Assembly: GCF_018614915.1 (NCBI RefSeq)
Contig: NZ_JAGGNU010000027.1
Coordinates: forward strand, 1-63,223
Source of the DNA: Variovorax paradoxus
Lineage (GTDB): Bacteria; Pseudomonadota; Gammaproteobacteria; Burkholderiales; Burkholderiaceae_C
Reading direction: 5' to 3'
DNA length: 63,223 bases
The notes below the pieces were generated by a model. The model worked only from the letters and a program-made list of their open reading frames with translations, ran no database searches and had not been told where the DNA came from. Position 1 is the first letter of the stretch; every line of letters begins with the position of its first letter. Made by a program: the position numbers and the translations under genes. Below, one piece after another: positions 61,444 to 63,223 of the stretch.

Positions 61444-61923
61444 TCAAGTGCTGGCTCTGTAGATGACACTGAACCGCTCGCAAGCAACAGGCATGACCTG
61501 ACTTGGCTCTCGGCCCACGCGCGCGCACTCGCGGCCAAAGTAGGCCCAGTGAACGCGGCGCCAGTACTCCAGCGACCCGTCGCCTTCACCCTCGCGGGCG
61601 GCGAACTCGGCGCTGACTTGCTCGAACGGCACGACCTCGACCTCCAGGGTCTCGATGACACACGCGGGCTTTCCATCCCAGTAGGTGACAACACTGAGGG
61701 CGCCCGGCTTTGGCGGCGATCCACCTGCATTCTCGAAGGACCAGACAAGACTAGCAGTTGCCCGCTTGACGCCTGCGAGTACGAGGTCCGCAAGTGCGTT
61801 GGCATCGGGTTCGTTGTCATCGAAGTGGAACGCCTCGAAGAACCGGTCGGAGCAATCTTCTCCGACCTCGGCGCAGAAGGCGTCCCAGAACGTGGCGATC
61901 CTTGAGGGAATGTTCATGCTCAT
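61444..61923 (-). CDS. ASCH-domain protein
   Basis: The product is 159 residues from the ATG at 61923; a second ATG at 61917 has AGGA at good spacing. It contains the ASCH (PUA-like) fold: DLVLAGVKRATASLVWSFE, PGALSVVTYWDGKPACVIET and a late GDGSLEYWRRVHWAYFGREC. ASCH proteins are thought to bind RNA, and some cleave it. It converges with the TPR remnant, 30 bases away. Confidence 0.82.
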   Translation of the reverse strand: MSMNIPSRIATFWDAFCAEVGEDCSDRFFEAFHFDDNEPDANALADLVLAGVKRATASLVWSFENAGGSPPKPGALSVVTYWDGKPACVIETLEVEVVPFEQVSAEFAAREGEGDGSLEYWRRVHWAYFGRECARVGREPSQVMPVACERFSVIYRAST

Positions 61924-62744
61924 CCTAGGCAGCAAAGCAATCTGGCGGCACGCGATTGGAGGCCCATTGGCAATGTCCCGTTGTGGCCGGCAGTCGCCGC
62001 CGGGTTCACTTTTTTCGAGATCACGAGTGGGCGCACCGCGGGCCGGCCCCGAGGCAAGGTGCAGTCATCGTGCCGCTGCGCGAGGCGACAACGCGCTTGG
62101 TCGCCAAGGCAGCCCTTCCACTCAGCTGTGCAAGGTGCTGGGGCCGTGATCTGGTTCGGCAAGACTGCGGGCATTGTGGCGAGTCAGCGCCGCGCGCGTG
62201 CTGATCTACGGTCGAGAATTTCGTAGGCAAGGATAAAAGGAAGGGCGAGCATCACCGTGAGGGCCTACATCTCCCCGAGGAGGACAGCCAGCACAAACAC
62301 AACGGGCGCAAACCCGAGCGCCAGAGCCACTTTGCCGAGGAGCGACGGCGACCACGTGTGTTCCATGAGGGGGTGATCATGGACTTGGTGCACCTCATGT
62401 CAACCCCATGAGGTTGACTGTTGCCGTAGGACGCTCGCGCGGGTACAAACTCTCGTGATGACCGTTGAAGCCCAAGCGTGCCCAGCCCCTAATCTTTGCG
62501 ACGCGAAACGGAGCCATCGTTGGGTCGCATGCATGGTCTGCGGAGGTAGATACGCACGCTTCGCTCGACAACGAGAGCCGCTCGCGGTGCTTGGCTCCCC
62601 TGACCATGGGACTGCAGCAGCAGCGCACCAAGGTGACGCCGTCAATCTGAGGTGTTGGCTGGTGGCCGCGCAGCTATGAAGGACCAGCATGCACGCGCGG
62701 CCGCATCTAACATCGACAACATACCGATCCTGCCGAACAACGCC
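61924..62744. other. Mostly non-coding stretch with one interrupted small gene
   Basis: Apart from the interrupted two-helix membrane protein at 62184-62393, no reading frame here has a convincing start, ribosome binding site or protein pattern. An 18-base imperfect palindrome (TCAACC, then GGTTGA) lies at 62400-62417, just upstream of that small gene on the minus strand. Confidence 0.4.
62184..62393 (-). pseudogene. Small two-helix membrane protein gene interrupted by an amber codon
   Basis: From the ATG at 62366 (or GTG at 62393) the frame reads MEHTWSPSLLGKVALALGF, then a hydrophobic helix ending LAVLLGEM. TAG follows at 62267-62265. The same frame continues ALTVMLALPFILAYEILDRR and ends at TGA (62184). 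Two well-formed membrane helices and a basic tail in one frame suggest a protein of about 60 residues in which a codon such as TGG (Trp) became TAG. If the stop is real, a 33-residue one-helix peptide would be made. No good ribosome binding site is seen. Confidence 0.4.
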
Positions 62745-63086
62745 ATGAGTTCGCCCAGACCCCCCACCCCGCACGAGTTCGCCGTACTGCGCGTGCTGCG
62801 TGCCGATGCTGAACGACTACCGCACACTGCCGCCAGGATGGCGGCGACCTACCTGCCCACCATTCAGCTGCCCGCCACTTGGCGGTCGGTGCTGATGCGA
62901 GCGCTCGACCAGCGAGCCGGTGACACGTCGTGTCCACCGCTTGATGAACTGCAAGCCGAGTACGGCAGATCTGGCGCGTGGCTGCCCGCCGCATATCACG
63001 GCGATGCCACGGACGCGCGTTTCTGGCTCGTGGGGCTGGAAGAGCACGCCGCCGAGTACCTGCCCCCAACGCCACTCACCCCCTGA
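62745..63086 (+). CDS. Hypothetical protein
   Basis: The product is 113 residues from the ATG at 62745; the frame is open back to 62652. It looks soluble, with helices around HEFAVLRVLRADAERLPHTA and ARFWLVGLEEHAAEYL. No domain is recognised and the ribosome binding site is weak. The 137 bases after it to the window end show nothing I can support. Confidence 0.4.
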   Translation: MSSPRPPTPHEFAVLRVLRADAERLPHTAARMAATYLPTIQLPATWRSVLMRALDQRAGDTSCPPLDELQAEYGRSGAWLPAAYHGDATDARFWLVGLEEHAAEYLPPTPLTP

Positions 63087-63223
63087 GCGCGCACCGGGGC
63101 CCTCCTGGTGCCTGCAGGAGGAACCAAGGGGCTGGCCGAACCCTGCCTAACTACCTCCCAACAGGTGGGGCGACGCGGTGGTCGATCGGCTGGCGCATGA
63201 TCTCAAGACCCAATACTGTTCGG

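Overview
The window is high-GC DNA with the gene content and protein style of a betaproteobacterium of the Burkholderiales. A Comamonadaceae member such as Variovorax fits best; this is inferred from gene content, as no rRNA or other phylogenetic marker is present. I saw no tRNA, rRNA, CRISPR array or insertion sequence. Several gene fragments show past rearrangement.

Layout. 1-6515: two type V autotransporters on the minus strand. The first runs off the left edge and starts with an ESPR signal region on a TTG codon. The second carries a one-base frameshift between passenger and beta barrel. 6782-9736: two small unknown genes, an IlvD/Edd-type sugar-acid dehydratase and an acylphosphatase. 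9793-12943: a hydantoin/allantoin cluster (NCS1 permease, racemase, GntR regulator) behind a nested palindromic operator. 12951-15094: two GNAT acetyltransferases, an aldo/keto reductase and a cytochrome oxidase subunit I remnant. 15127-23034: a cell-surface glycan locus (GH1-like glycosidase fused in frame to a glycosyltransferase, ABC exporter, UDP-galactopyranose mutase, DUF4142 protein, GH5-like glycosidase). 23056-27980: thioredoxin-reductase-like flavoprotein, GDSL esterase, peroxiredoxin and a PL10-like pectate lyase lipoprotein. 28174-33957: nitrite assimilation (structured leader, nirB, nirD, nitrite channel, fused PP2C phosphatase/Ser-Thr kinase). 34074-38155: Lrp regulator, PLP aminotransferase, LysR regulator, ABC-ATPase remnant and saccharopine-dehydrogenase-like protein, suggesting amino-acid (possibly lysine) metabolism. 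38449-41960: a four-PAS histidine kinase with a FixJ-type regulator and a single-domain receiver. 42020-49925: housekeeping and stress genes (decayed enoyl-CoA hydratase, AsmA-like protein, DUF883 and GlsB/YeaQ proteins, exonuclease III, RlmN/Cfr paralogue, zinc-ribbon protein, MHYT sensor).

50227-59471 is the most unusual part. A tight five-gene minus-strand operon encodes a 1031-residue protein with about nineteen 29-residue helical repeats and a zincin HExxH motif, a C25/gingipain-like cysteine peptidase, an acyl carrier protein, a complete ketosynthase and a half-length ketosynthase-like partner. Divergent from it is an 891-residue protein that joins a GH19 endolysin-type domain, a papain-like peptidase and an alpha/beta-hydrolase. 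I know of no described system with this set. An acyl-modified or protease-processed effector/surface system is my hypothesis, not something the sequence proves.

59622-63223: two truncated genes joined head to head, an ASCH protein, a small membrane-protein gene interrupted by an amber codon, and a weak hypothetical gene.
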